NCBI RefSeq assembly: GCF_000382065.1
Contig: NZ_KB907503.1
Span: 1 to 64,000, forward strand
From: Stenotrophomonas hibiscicola ATCC 19867
GTDB taxonomy: Bacteria; Pseudomonadota; Gammaproteobacteria; Xanthomonadales; Xanthomonadaceae
DNA: 64,000 nucleotides
Direction: 5' to 3'
Shown: piece by piece, positions 46,924-55,337 of the stretch
Position numbering within the stretch: the first letter of the stretch is position 1
Layout of the letters: each line of letters begins with the position of its first letter
Made by a program: the position numbers and the translations under genes
The notes under the pieces: model-generated
Told to the model about the DNA's origin: nothing
Seen by the model: the letters and a program-made list of their open reading frames with translations, nothing else
Databases searched by the model: none

Positions 46924-49752
46924 ATGCTCCCCAGCCTGCCCCTGCTGCTGGCCCTGCCGTTCCTGATGGCAGCGGCTGTTGCGGCCTTCCCCCGTAGTTC
47001 GCGCTCGACTGCTGCCTGGCTGGCGGCGCTGGCGCCGTTGGGCGGGCTGGCCATCCTCGGCTGGCTGACCCCGGCGGTGCTCGATGGCCAGGTGGTTCGC
47101 ACCCTGGTGCCCTGGCTGCCACAGATCGGCCTGGACTTCACCCTGCGCCTGGACGGGCTGGCGTGGATGTTCGCCGGGCTGGTACTGGGCATCGGCGCGC
47201 TGGTGGTGCTGTACGCGCGCTACTACCTGAGCCAGCAGGACAACGCGCACCGCTTCTACTGCTACCTGCTGCTGTTCATGGGCGCCATGCTGGGCATGGT
47301 GCTGTCGGGCAACCTGCTGTTGCTGATGATCTTCTGGGAAATGACCAGCATCAGTTCGTTCCTGCTGATCGGCTTCTGGTCGCACCGCCAGGACGCCCGC
47401 GAAGGCGCACGCATGGCGCTGGTGATCACCGGTGGCGGTGGCCTGGCCCTGCTCGGTGGCGTGCTGCTGATCGGCCGCATCGTCGGCAGCTTCGACCTGG
47501 ACGTGGTGCTGGCCGCTGGCGAGCAGATCCGCGCCAGCGCGCTGTACCCCTACGCCCTGTTCCTGGTACTGGCCGGCATCTTCACCAAGAGCGCGCAGTT
47601 CCCGTTCCACTTCTGGCTGCCGCACGCGATGGCGGCGCCGACCCCGGTCTCGGCGTACCTGCACTCGGCCACCATGGTAAAGGCCGGCGTGTTCCTGCTG
47701 GCGCGGCTGCATCCGGCACTGGCCGGCAGCGACCTGTTCTTCTACACGGTCAGCGGCATCGGCGCACTGACCCTGCTGATCGGCGCCTGGAATGCGATCT
47801 TCCAGCATGACCTGAAGGGCCTGCTGGCGTACTCGACCATTTCCCACCTGGGCCTGATCACCCTGCTGTTCGGCCTGTCCACGCCGATGGCGGTGGTGGC
47901 CGGCGTGTTCCACATCCTCAACCACGCCACCTTCAAGGCCTCGCTGTTCATGGCCGCCGGCATCATCGACCACGAAACCGGCACCCGTGACATGCGCAAG
48001 CTCGGAGGCCTGCGCAGGCTGATGCCGTTCACCAGCGCGCTGGCGATCATCGCCTCGCTGGCGATGGCTGGCATCCCCCTGCTCAATGGCTTCCTGTCCA
48101 AGGAAATGCTGTTCGCCGAAGCGATCACGGCCGGCGGCCCGGGCATCATGCGCACGGCGGTGTCGATCGCCGCGTTGCTGGCTGGCGTATTCGGGGTGGC
48201 GTACAGCCTGCGCTTCGTGCACGACACCTTCTTCGGCCCCGGCCCGCAGGACCTGGACCGCGTGCCGCATGAACCGCCGCGCTGGATGAAGGTGCCGGTG
48301 GAACTGCTGGTGGTGATCTGCGTGGCGGTGGGCGTGGCACCGGCACTGACCGTAGCGCCGGTGCTGCACGCCGCTGCGGCCTCGATCCTCGGCGACGCCA
48401 TGCCCGAGTACAGCCTGGCGGTATGGCACGGCTTCAACCTGCCGCTGGCGATGAGCGCGATCGGCGTGATCGGCGGCGTGGCGCTGTACTTCGGCCTGCG
48501 CAAGCTGATCAACCTGCACGCCGTGACCAACGTCAGCACTGGCCGCAATGTGTTCCATGCGCAGCTGGACGCGATCTCCGCGCTGGCCATGCGCCTGACC
48601 AACGGCATCGCCAATGGCAGCCTGCAGCGCATGCTGCTGGGCCTGGTGCTGGTGGCCATCACCGTGGCCGCCGCGCCCTACATCGCCAACCCGGCCTCGC
48701 CGAACTGGACCGCGCCGCAGCCGATCCCGCTGCTGGGCTGGGCGCTGTGGCTGGTGATGATGGCCTGCGCCGTTGCCACCCTGCGCATCTACAAGCAGCG
48801 CCTGCTGGCAGTGCTGCTGGTCGGCGGCGTCGGCCTGATGGTGGCGCTGACCTTCGTGTTCCTGTCCGCACCCGACCTGGCCCTGACCCAGCTGCTGGTG
48901 GAGATGGTCACCCTGGTGCTGATGCTGCTGGGCATGAACTACCTGCCGGCGCAGTCCGGGCCGGAACGTCCGCGCTGGCGCAAGCGCCGCGATGCGGTGA
49001 TCGCGATCATCGCCGGCGCCGGCCTGGGTGCGCTGGCCTATTCGGCGATGACCCTGCCGCCGAACACCATGGCCGGCGAACTGCTCGCCCGTGCGTTGCC
49101 CGAGGCCTATGGCCAGAACGTGGTCAACGTGATCCTGGTCGACTTCCGCGGCTTCGATACCTTCGGCGAGATCACCGTGTTCGGCATCGCCGCGCTGGTG
49201 GTGCATGCCCTGCTGCGGCGCACGCGGATGGCACCGGAGCAGATCATGCCCGGCCCTCCGATCAAGCTGCCGGTACCAGCCGACCTGGCCCAGATCATGT
49301 TCCCGCTGACCCTGACCGTATCGATCTTCCTGTTCCTGCGCGGCCACAACGCGCCGGGCGGTGGCTTCATCGCCGGCCTGGTGCTGGCGGTGCCGCTGCT
49401 GATCCAGTACGTGATCCAGGGCACCGCGTCGGTGGAGTCGCGCTTCGGCTTCGACTACATCCGCTGCATCGGCATGGGCCTGCTGATCGCCCTGCTCAGC
49501 GGCTGCGCCTCGATGCTGTTCGGCGTGCCGTTCCTGACCAGTGGCCACCTCGACCTGCACCTGCCGCTGATCGGCGACGTGCCGCTGGCCAGTGCGATCG
49601 GTTTCGACATCGGCGTCTACCTGGTGGTGTTCGGCGGCGCCATGCTGATGCTGTCGATGATGGGCACGATCAAGCCGTCGCGTACCCGCACCGCCCGCAA
49701 GGGCGAGATCGACCTGCAACGCCGTTCGGCACGTACCGGGGAGATGCACTGA
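46924..49752 (+). CDS. mrpA: Mrp Na+/H+ antiporter subunit A fused to subunit B
   Basis: A 942-residue protein. The N-terminal ~650 residues match the NuoL/MrpA antiporter fold: NLLLLMIFWEMTSISSFLLIGFW, FTKSAQFPFHFWLPHAMAAPTPVSAYLHSATMVKAGVFLLARL, and GLLAYSTISHLGLI. The C-terminal ~200 residues carry an MrpB domain (MFPLTLTVSIFLFLRGHNAPGGGFIAGLVLA). The fusion defines group-2 Mrp (PhaA'-type) systems with six genes. Its TGA overlaps the ATG of the next gene. The complex exchanges cytoplasmic Na+ for H+ for alkaline and salt tolerance. Confidence 0.95.
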   Translation: MLPSLPLLLALPFLMAAAVAAFPRSSRSTAAWLAALAPLGGLAILGWLTPAVLDGQVVRTLVPWLPQIGLDFTLRLDGLAWMFAGLVLGIGALVVLYARYYLSQQDNAHRFYCYLLLFMGAMLGMVLSGNLLLLMIFWEMTSISSFLLIGFWSHRQDAREGARMALVITGGGGLALLGGVLLIGRIVGSFDLDVVLAAGEQIRASALYPYALFLVLAGIFTKSAQFPFHFWLPHAMAAPTPVSAYLHSATMVKAGVFLLARLHPALAGSDLFFYTVSGIGALTLLIGAWNAIFQHDLKGLLAYSTISHLGLITLLFGLSTPMAVVAGVFHILNHATFKASLFMAAGIIDHETGTRDMRKLGGLRRLMPFTSALAIIASLAMAGIPLLNGFLSKEMLFAEAITAGGPGIMRTAVSIAALLAGVFGVAYSLRFVHDTFFGPGPQDLDRVPHEPPRWMKVPVELLVVICVAVGVAPALTVAPVLHAAAASILGDAMPEYSLAVWHGFNLPLAMSAIGVIGGVALYFGLRKLINLHAVTNVSTGRNVFHAQLDAISALAMRLTNGIANGSLQRMLLGLVLVAITVAAAPYIANPASPNWTAPQPIPLLGWALWLVMMACAVATLRIYKQRLLAVLLVGGVGLMVALTFVFLSAPDLALTQLLVEMVTLVLMLLGMNYLPAQSGPERPRWRKRRDAVIAIIAGAGLGALAYSAMTLPPNTMAGELLARALPEAYGQNVVNVILVDFRGFDTFGEITVFGIAALVVHALLRRTRMAPEQIMPGPPIKLPVPADLAQIMFPLTLTVSIFLFLRGHNAPGGGFIAGLVLAVPLLIQYVIQGTASVESRFGFDYIRCIGMGLLIALLSGCASMLFGVPFLTSGHLDLHLPLIGDVPLASAIGFDIGVYLVVFGGAMLMLSMMGTIKPSRTRTARKGEIDLQRRSARTGEMH

Positions 49753-50144
49753 TGGAACTGGCCCTGGCCACCGCGATCGGCGTGCTGACCGCCATCGGCA
49801 TCTACCTGCTGCTGCGTGCGCGCAGCTTCGATGTGATCCTCGGCATGACCTTCCTGTCCTACGCCACCAACCTGCTGATCTTCGCCGGTGGCCGCGTGGT
49901 GCTGGGCAAGGCGCCGGTGCTGCAGGAGGGCGTGGACAGCCACCTCGGCAACTACACCGATCCGCTGCCACAGGCGCTGGTACTGACCGCGATCGTGATC
50001 GCCTTCGCGATGACCGCAGTCAGCATCGTGCTGGCCATGCGCAGCCGCAGCGACAACCACAGCGACCATGTGGACGCCCACGAGCCCGACGATGACCTGC
50101 ACGATGAGCGCGTGCCGCCGCGCCAGGGCGAGGACCGCGCATGA
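49752..50144 (+). CDS. mrpC: Mrp antiporter subunit C
   Basis: A 130-residue NuoK-like subunit with three transmembrane helices, containing GIYLLLRARSFDVILGMTFLSYATNLLIFAGG and DPLPQALVLTAIVIAFAMTAVSIVLAMR. The C-terminal ~35 residues are acidic and histidine-rich. Its ATG overlaps the mrpA stop by one base, and its stop overlaps the start of mrpD by 4 bp. Confidence 0.93.
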   Translation: MELALATAIGVLTAIGIYLLLRARSFDVILGMTFLSYATNLLIFAGGRVVLGKAPVLQEGVDSHLGNYTDPLPQALVLTAIVIAFAMTAVSIVLAMRSRSDNHSDHVDAHEPDDDLHDERVPPRQGEDRA

Positions 50145-51676
50145 ACCACCTGGTGATCCTGCCGATCCTGATTCCCCTGCTGGGCGCTGCGCTGTCGCTG
50201 TTCGTCGAACACCGTCGCTACGGCCCGAGGGTGCAGCGCGCGGTGGCCTGGACCGCGCTGTCGGCGCTGGCGCTGGCGGTGGGCCTGCTGTTTGCCAGCA
50301 CGGCCAGCGGTGACATCAACGTCTACCTGCTGGGCGACTGGCCGTCGCGGCTGGGCATCGCGCTGGTGGCCGACCGGCTGTCGGCGTGGATGCTGCTGAC
50401 CACCCTGCTGCTGGCCATTCCCAGCCTGCTGCACGCCTGCTCGGGCTGGGACCGCCGCGCACCGCACTTCCATGCGCTGTTCCAGTTCCAGCTGGTCGGC
50501 CTCAACGGTGCGTTCCTGACCGGCGACATCTTCAACCTGTTCGTGTTCTTCGAGGTGATGCTGATCGCCTCCTACGGCCTGCTGCTCAGCGGTGGCCGCG
50601 GCCTGCGCATGCGCATCGGCCTGCACTACGTGGTGTTCAACGTCACCGCCTCGACCCTGTTCCTGATCGCGCTGGGCCTGCTGTACGCCACGCTGGGTTC
50701 GCTGAACATGGCCGAGCTGTCGCAGCGCATCGCGCAGGTGCCGCCGGCACAGCTGACCCTGGTGAAGGCGACGATGGGCCTGTTGCTGCTGGTGTTCTGC
50801 GCCAAGGCCGCGCTGATGCCGCTGTACCTGTGGCTGCCGGAAGCCTATTCGCGTGCGCCAGCAGCGGTGGCTGCGCTGTTCGCGATCATGACCAAGGTCG
50901 GCCTGTACTCGGTGCTGCGCATCCAGATGCTGTGGTTCGGCGATGACGCAGGCGCGATGGCCGGCTATGGCCGCGACTGGCTGCTGTGGGCCGGCGTGGC
51001 GACGCTGGTGCTCGGTGGCCTGGGTGCACTGGCCGCGACCCGCCTGCGCGTCCTGATCTCGTACCTGGTGATCGTGTCGGCGGCCACGCTGTTCATCGCC
51101 TTCTCGGTGGGCACGCCGCAGGTACTCTCGGCGGGCCTGTACTACCTGCCGCACAGCAGCTTCGTCGCCGCCGCGCTGTTCCTGATCGCCGACCTGATCC
51201 GCCGTCGTCGCGGCGGTGCCAGCGACCGCAAGGAAGTGGTGGCACCGATGCCGGGCAAGGAAACCCCAGCGGTGCTGTTCCTGATCGGGGCAGTGTCGGT
51301 GGCCGGCCTGCCGCCACTGTCCGGCTTCCTGGCCAAGGCCGCGCTGCTGGCCGGCATGCCGGCGCAGTACACCGGGCCGGTGTGGTCCGCCGTGCTGGTC
51401 AGCAGCCTGCTGGTGATCATGGGCCTGACCCGCGGCGGCATCCGCCTGTTCTGGCGCGTGCCGCCGGTCGATCCAGAAGCACCGAAGCCGCGCAAGGCTC
51501 CCCTGCGCCGGGTAGAACTCTACGCCGCCTGCCTGCTGCTGGCCTACGGCATCGGCATGACCCTGGCCGCGGCACCGTTGATGCGCTACACCGACGCCAC
51601 CGCCGCACAGCTGCTGCACCCCAGCGAGTACGTGCAGCAGCTGCGCGCGACCACGCCGGAGATCCGCCAGCCATGA
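50141..51676 (+). CDS. mrpD: Mrp antiporter subunit D
   Basis: A 511-residue NuoM/N-like antiporter subunit. It includes NLFVFFEVMLIASYGLLLSGG, the lysine-containing FCAKAALMPLYLWLPEAYSRAPAAVAALFAIMTKVGLYSVLRI, and GAVSVAGLPPLSGFLAKAALL. The conserved Glu and Lys residues of the proton path are present in these blocks. It overlaps mrpC and mrpE by 4 bp each. Confidence 0.95.
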   Translation: MNHLVILPILIPLLGAALSLFVEHRRYGPRVQRAVAWTALSALALAVGLLFASTASGDINVYLLGDWPSRLGIALVADRLSAWMLLTTLLLAIPSLLHACSGWDRRAPHFHALFQFQLVGLNGAFLTGDIFNLFVFFEVMLIASYGLLLSGGRGLRMRIGLHYVVFNVTASTLFLIALGLLYATLGSLNMAELSQRIAQVPPAQLTLVKATMGLLLLVFCAKAALMPLYLWLPEAYSRAPAAVAALFAIMTKVGLYSVLRIQMLWFGDDAGAMAGYGRDWLLWAGVATLVLGGLGALAATRLRVLISYLVIVSAATLFIAFSVGTPQVLSAGLYYLPHSSFVAAALFLIADLIRRRRGGASDRKEVVAPMPGKETPAVLFLIGAVSVAGLPPLSGFLAKAALLAGMPAQYTGPVWSAVLVSSLLVIMGLTRGGIRLFWRVPPVDPEAPKPRKAPLRRVELYAACLLLAYGIGMTLAAAPLMRYTDATAAQLLHPSEYVQQLRATTPEIRQP

Positions 51677-52179
51677 CCGCCCAGCGCTCCCTGTTCCGTC
51701 GCCTGATCCCCTCGCCGATGCTCAGCATCATGGTGGTGGCGTTCTGGCTGCTGATGTCCGACAGCTTCACCCTCGGCCAGATCGTGCTGGGGCTGGTGCT
51801 GGGCGTGGTGGTTCCGCTGTTCGCCGCGCGCCTGGACCGCGAGTTCGCGCGCATCGGCACCCTGCGGCCGCTGCCCAGACTGGTGTGCGTGACCCTGTTG
51901 GACATCCTGATGTCCAACATCCGCGTCGCCCTGCAGGTGCTGGGCCCGGAAAAGAACATCCACCCGGGCTTCATCTGGCTGCCGCTGGACATCGCCAACA
52001 TCCACGGCATCGCCGCGCTGACCAGCATGATCACCCTGACCCCGGGCACGGTCTCGGCCGCGCTCAGCGACGACCGCAAGTTCCTGCTGGTGCATGTGCT
52101 GCACCTGGAGGATCCACAGGACCTGATCGATACGATCAAGCGCCGTTACGAGGCGCCGTTGATGGAGATCTTCCCATGA
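51673..52179 (+). CDS. mrpE: Mrp antiporter subunit E
   Basis: A 168-residue membrane protein with two N-terminal helices (MLSIMVVAFWLLMSDSFTLGQIVLGLVLGVVVPLFA) and a cytoplasmic domain with ITLTPGTVSAALSDDRKFLLVHVLHLEDPQDLIDTIKRRYE. The TPGTxS block is the MrpE signature. The start overlaps the mrpD stop. Confidence 0.92.
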   Translation: MTAQRSLFRRLIPSPMLSIMVVAFWLLMSDSFTLGQIVLGLVLGVVVPLFAARLDREFARIGTLRPLPRLVCVTLLDILMSNIRVALQVLGPEKNIHPGFIWLPLDIANIHGIAALTSMITLTPGTVSAALSDDRKFLLVHVLHLEDPQDLIDTIKRRYEAPLMEIFP

Positions 52180-52460
52180 CCGGTTTTGAAGTCATCCAGA
52201 CCACCCTGGTGGTGTGCATGCACGTGGTCGGCCTGGCCATGCTGCTGGCCACCTGGCGCCTGCTGCGCGGGCCGACCGTGCCCGACCGCATCCTCGCACT
52301 GGACACCCTGTCGGTGACCGCGATCGCCGAGCTGATGCTGTTCGGCATGTACCTCAATTCACCGATCTACTTCGAGGCGGCGTTGATCATCGCCATGCTC
52401 GGCTTCGGCAGCACCGTGGTGCTGAGCAAGTTCGTGCTGCGCCGGGACATCGTCGAATGA
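52176..52460 (+). CDS. mrpF: Mrp antiporter subunit F
   Basis: A 94-residue protein with three helices and the family block LRGPTVPDRILALDTLSVTAIAELMLFGMY, including the conserved Asp of PDRILALD. It overlaps both neighbours by 4 bp. Confidence 0.92.
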   Translation: MTGFEVIQTTLVVCMHVVGLAMLLATWRLLRGPTVPDRILALDTLSVTAIAELMLFGMYLNSPIYFEAALIIAMLGFGSTVVLSKFVLRRDIVE

Positions 52461-52846
52461 TCACTGCCATCCAGATCGGCCTGTCGATCCTGCTGCTGTT
52501 CGGCTGCTTCTTCATCCTGGTGGGCGCACTGGGCCTGGTGAAGCTGTCGACCTTCTTCAAGCGCCTGCACGCGCCGACCAAGGCCAGCACGCTGGGCGTG
52601 GGCTGCGTGCTGGTGTGCTCGGTCTGCTACCACATCTTCCTCGGCCAGGACCCGCAGCCGCGCGAGCTGCTGATCACCGTGTTCCTGTTCATCACCGCAC
52701 CGATCAGCGCGCACATGATGGCCAAGGCCGCGCTGTCGCTGCTGATGGAGACCCGCCCCACCCTGCCGGGCAACGAACGTGCCGCCGAGGAGCAGCTGCC
52801 ACCGCCGGAACCGGTGCGGGAAGAAGAAATCACGCAGAACCGGTAG
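52457..52846 (+). CDS. mrpG: Mrp antiporter subunit G
   Basis: A 129-residue last subunit with three helices and the family phrases GALGLVKLSTFFKRLHAPTKASTLGVG and FITAPISAHMMAKAAL. The C-terminus is a hydrophilic Glu/Pro-rich tail. The stop codon TAG is part of the GTAG that opens a REP sequence. Confidence 0.93.
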   Translation: MITAIQIGLSILLLFGCFFILVGALGLVKLSTFFKRLHAPTKASTLGVGCVLVCSVCYHIFLGQDPQPRELLITVFLFITAPISAHMMAKAALSLLMETRPTLPGNERAAEEQLPPPEPVREEEITQNR

Positions 52847-52933
52847 AACCGGCCGCTGGCCGGCAATGTGACGCCCGGTAGGTGCCGACCGCTGGTCGGC
52901 ACGAACAGCAGCCGAGCATGGGCTCGGCTCTAC
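52843..52933. repeat. Three REP palindromes bridging the mrpG and CaCA stop codons
   Basis: Copies at 52843-52866 (GCCGGCC-type arms), 52878-52902 (GTGCCGACC-type) and 52910-52933 (AGCCGAGC-type, inverted). The first GTAG supplies the mrpG stop, and the last, read on the minus strand, supplies the TAG stop of the exchanger gene. Confidence 0.8.
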
Positions 52934-53895
52934 AGCGCCGGTGCGCCGACCAGCAGCAGTTCCAGCACGAACCAGCCGACAAACGCGACCAGCAGGATCA
53001 CACCTTCGCCGCGGCTGATCTTCAGGTCGCCACGCAGCATCGGGTACAGCACCAGCGCGAACGCCAGCAGCGCCGGCAGTTCCAGGCGTACGAACGAGGC
53101 CGGCAGCGCCAGCGGCTGCAGCACGGCCATCGCACCGATCACCAGGAGCAGGTTGACCACGCTGGAACCCAGCACGTGGCCCAGCACCATGTCGCCATGC
53201 CCGCGACGCGCGGCGGCGATGGCGGTGGCCACCTCCGGCAGTGCGGTACCGATCGCCACCGGCAGCAGGCCGACCAGCAGCGGCGTCCAACCCAGGGCGA
53301 CGCCAAAGTCGGCGGCGGCGCCCACCACCAGGCGCGCGCCCCAGTACAGCGTCAACGCGGCAATCAGCACGCGCAGCACGTTCAACGGCAGGCTGGTGCG
53401 GCTCAGTGCGGACTCGGCGATGGCCACCTGCACCTCCGCGCTCTCGCTGCGACCACGGCGCAGCAGCAGCACCTGCACCACGATGAAGCCGGCCAGCAGT
53501 ATGCCGCCCTCCCAACGTGCCAGGCCGCCATCAAGCCCGAACAGGATCAGCAGCACACCTGCCGCCAGCAGCGACCACCACAGCACCGTCTGCAGGCGCG
53601 CGCGCAGCAGCAGGGGCGCAGCCATGGCCGCCACGGCCAGGGTCAGGCCCAGGTTGGTGATGCTGCTGCCGACCGCATTGCCCAGCGCCAGTTCTGGCTG
53701 GCCCACCGCCAGCGCGCACGCGTTGACTGCCAGCTCCGGCAACGAGGTGGCCACCCCGAGCAGCAGCAGCCCGGCAGTGAATGGGCTGGCCCCGAAACGC
53801 TGGGCCAGGCCGGACACGGCCTTGACGATGGAGTCCCCGCCCAGCGCCAGCAGCAGCAGGCCGAGCAGGAACCAGGCAATGGCAATGGCGATCAT
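52930..53895 (-). CDS. Calcium/sodium antiporter (CaCA family, YrbG type)
   Basis: A 321-residue inner-membrane exchanger with ten helices in two homologous halves. Each half carries the alpha-repeat with an acidic residue: GVATSLPELAVNACALAVGQPELALGNAVGSSITN and AIGTALPEVATAIAAARRGHGDMVLGHVLGSSVVNLLL. The Glu of SLPEL and ALPEV is the cation-binding residue of the family. It is convergent with the Mrp operon, which fits a cation-homeostasis neighbourhood. Confidence 0.9.
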   Translation of the reverse strand: MIAIAIAWFLLGLLLLALGGDSIVKAVSGLAQRFGASPFTAGLLLLGVATSLPELAVNACALAVGQPELALGNAVGSSITNLGLTLAVAAMAAPLLLRARLQTVLWWSLLAAGVLLILFGLDGGLARWEGGILLAGFIVVQVLLLRRGRSESAEVQVAIAESALSRTSLPLNVLRVLIAALTLYWGARLVVGAAADFGVALGWTPLLVGLLPVAIGTALPEVATAIAAARRGHGDMVLGHVLGSSVVNLLLVIGAMAVLQPLALPASFVRLELPALLAFALVLYPMLRGDLKISRGEGVILLVAFVGWFVLELLLVGAPAL

Positions 53896-53967
53896 CGAGC
53901 ACTCCCCAGCAGTGGTGCCGCGATTCTACGCGTGGCCCGAGCGCATGGCTCGGCGGTGGATCAAGGA

Positions 53968-54624
53968 TCAGCCACAGCCTTCGGCGTAATCGACCTGTGG
54001 GGTCTTGCCGACGCGCCAGGCACTGACCCGACCATCAGCGCCGAGCGCGAAGTCGATGACCGCACCACCCTCCTGCGCCGGGCGCACGCGCAGGTGCTGG
54101 GCCTTCTCGTCGTACTTGTCAGGGCCGACATCGGCCCGCTCCGGGTACAGCACCTGCAGCTCACCCAGGGTCATGCCGACCTTGCCGCCGCCTGGTGCGG
54201 TGATGGCGGCGCTGCGCACGTCGTAGCGCACCAGCTTGCGGCCTTCGATCATCAGGCGCGGCTCTTCGGCATCCTGCGGGCGCAGGAAGTAGCAGCCGTC
54301 GTTGCTGTCGTCAGCCGGCAGCGGCTTGCCGGCCGCATCGGCGCCCAGACCCTGCAGCGGCGTGCCGAAGCCACTGCGGACCTCGGCGATGCCAGCGCCC
54401 AGCGCGGCGCCGCCGAAGCCATCCAGGCGCGCGGGACTGTCCTCGCGACGGTCATTGGCTGGACGGGCGGCCAGGTCGGGATCCGTCGACTGCGCAGGCC
54501 CGGTCGCCGAGGCGGTTTCCGCCGGGGTGTCGCTGCCGCTACCGGCCGCCCCCTGCTTGTCGGGGCCCGCACTGCAGGCGGCGAGCGAAAGGAGCAACAG
54601 ACCAGCAATCGGGAGGTGCTTCAT
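53968..54624 (-). CDS. Putative lipoprotein of unknown function
   Basis: A 218-residue protein with a lipobox LLSLAAC (Cys17), a Ser/Gly/Thr-rich linker to ~60, and a C-terminal domain of ~150 residues (GFGGAALGAGIAEVRSGFG to KTPQVDYAEGCG). The domain contains two Cys, in GCYFL and near the end, that may form a disulfide. I do not recognise the family, though the layout resembles small periplasmic domains of xanthomonad hypothetical proteins. The start at 54624 gives MKHLPIAGLLL. Confidence 0.7.
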   Translation of the reverse strand: MKHLPIAGLLLLSLAACSAGPDKQGAAGSGSDTPAETASATGPAQSTDPDLAARPANDRREDSPARLDGFGGAALGAGIAEVRSGFGTPLQGLGADAAGKPLPADDSNDGCYFLRPQDAEEPRLMIEGRKLVRYDVRSAAITAPGGGKVGMTLGELQVLYPERADVGPDKYDEKAQHLRVRPAQEGGAVIDFALGADGRVSAWRVGKTPQVDYAEGCG

Positions 54625-54749
54625 CGGTGCGGTTCCCTGGCACGAAGATGGCTGCACGCTAACCCATCCGGTGTGCAGGCGCTGCATTGTCATCGCGGTT
54701 TCATCGCCCTCGTTCAGGCTCGGCGAGCACCGATCTGGCCGTCCCTTCC

Positions 54750-55289
54750 ATGCAACCGCGCAAGACCGATCTCGCCCGAACCGCGCTGCAGGCCCACCGC
54801 GCGCCGCTGGACATGCGCCAGCGCCGGCTGCTGATCCTGTGCGACGGCCAGCGTACCGTCGCCGACCTGACCGGTCTGCTTGGACAGGATGCGCCGGCGA
54901 TGGTCATCCAGCTGGTGCAGGCGGGCTATCTGGCGACCGGCACGGCAACGGCGGCGGCACCCCCTCACGCCGCTGCCGAACCGGCCAATGCGGCGCTGGT
55001 GAAGGTGCCAACGAACGCCAGCGCCACGCCGGTCGAACGTCGCCGTTCGCTGGTGGCAGCGCGCATCTACCTGCTGGGTATCCTGGAAATGCAGCGGCAT
55101 CCGCAGGCAGCGGCGCTGTTCCGCGATCTGCAGCAGGCGCGTGCGGAGGATGAGGTGCTGCAGCGGCTGCAGTCGGCGATGCAGCTGCTGCCCGCGCTGA
55201 CTTCGGATGGCTATTGCCAGCGCGTGCGCCAGCGCCTGCTGGAGGCGTTGCCGCTGGAGCATTGCGACGCCTTCGCCGAGGTGGCGTAA
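54750..55289 (+). CDS. Unrecognised cytosolic protein, possible winged-helix domain
   Basis: A protein of about 179 residues, mostly helical and without membrane segments. Residues ~15-55 (LDMRQRRLLILCDGQRTVADLTGLLGQDAPAMVIQLVQAGYLA) look like a short winged-helix domain of the sort seen in small two-component accessory proteins. An Ala/Pro-rich linker leads to a second helical part (ERRRSLVAARIYLLGILEMQ). No function is assigned. ATG codons at 54687 and 54750 are in frame; the latter leaves out an Arg/Ser-rich extension. It is divergent from the lipoprotein gene. Confidence 0.6.
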   Translation: MQPRKTDLARTALQAHRAPLDMRQRRLLILCDGQRTVADLTGLLGQDAPAMVIQLVQAGYLATGTATAAAPPHAAAEPANAALVKVPTNASATPVERRRSLVAARIYLLGILEMQRHPQAAALFRDLQQARAEDEVLQRLQSAMQLLPALTSDGYCQRVRQRLLEALPLEHCDAFAEVA

Positions 55290-55308
55290 GCGCAGGTTCC
55301 GGCGCATC

Positions 55309-55329
55309 GTGCCGACCAACGGTCGGCAC
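55309..55329. repeat. Short palindrome
   Basis: GTGCCGACC/GGTCGGCAC around a 3-nt loop, placed between the convergent unknown gene and hmgA. The same arm sequence recurs at 59827-59847. Confidence 0.6.
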
Positions 55330-55337
55330 CCACCACG

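Noticed and set aside
46909..49971. 1020-codon minus-strand frame opposite mrpA
   Set aside because: Same antisense artefact: repetitive His/Gln/Asp composition, no ribosome site, and a perfect Mrp operon on the other strand.
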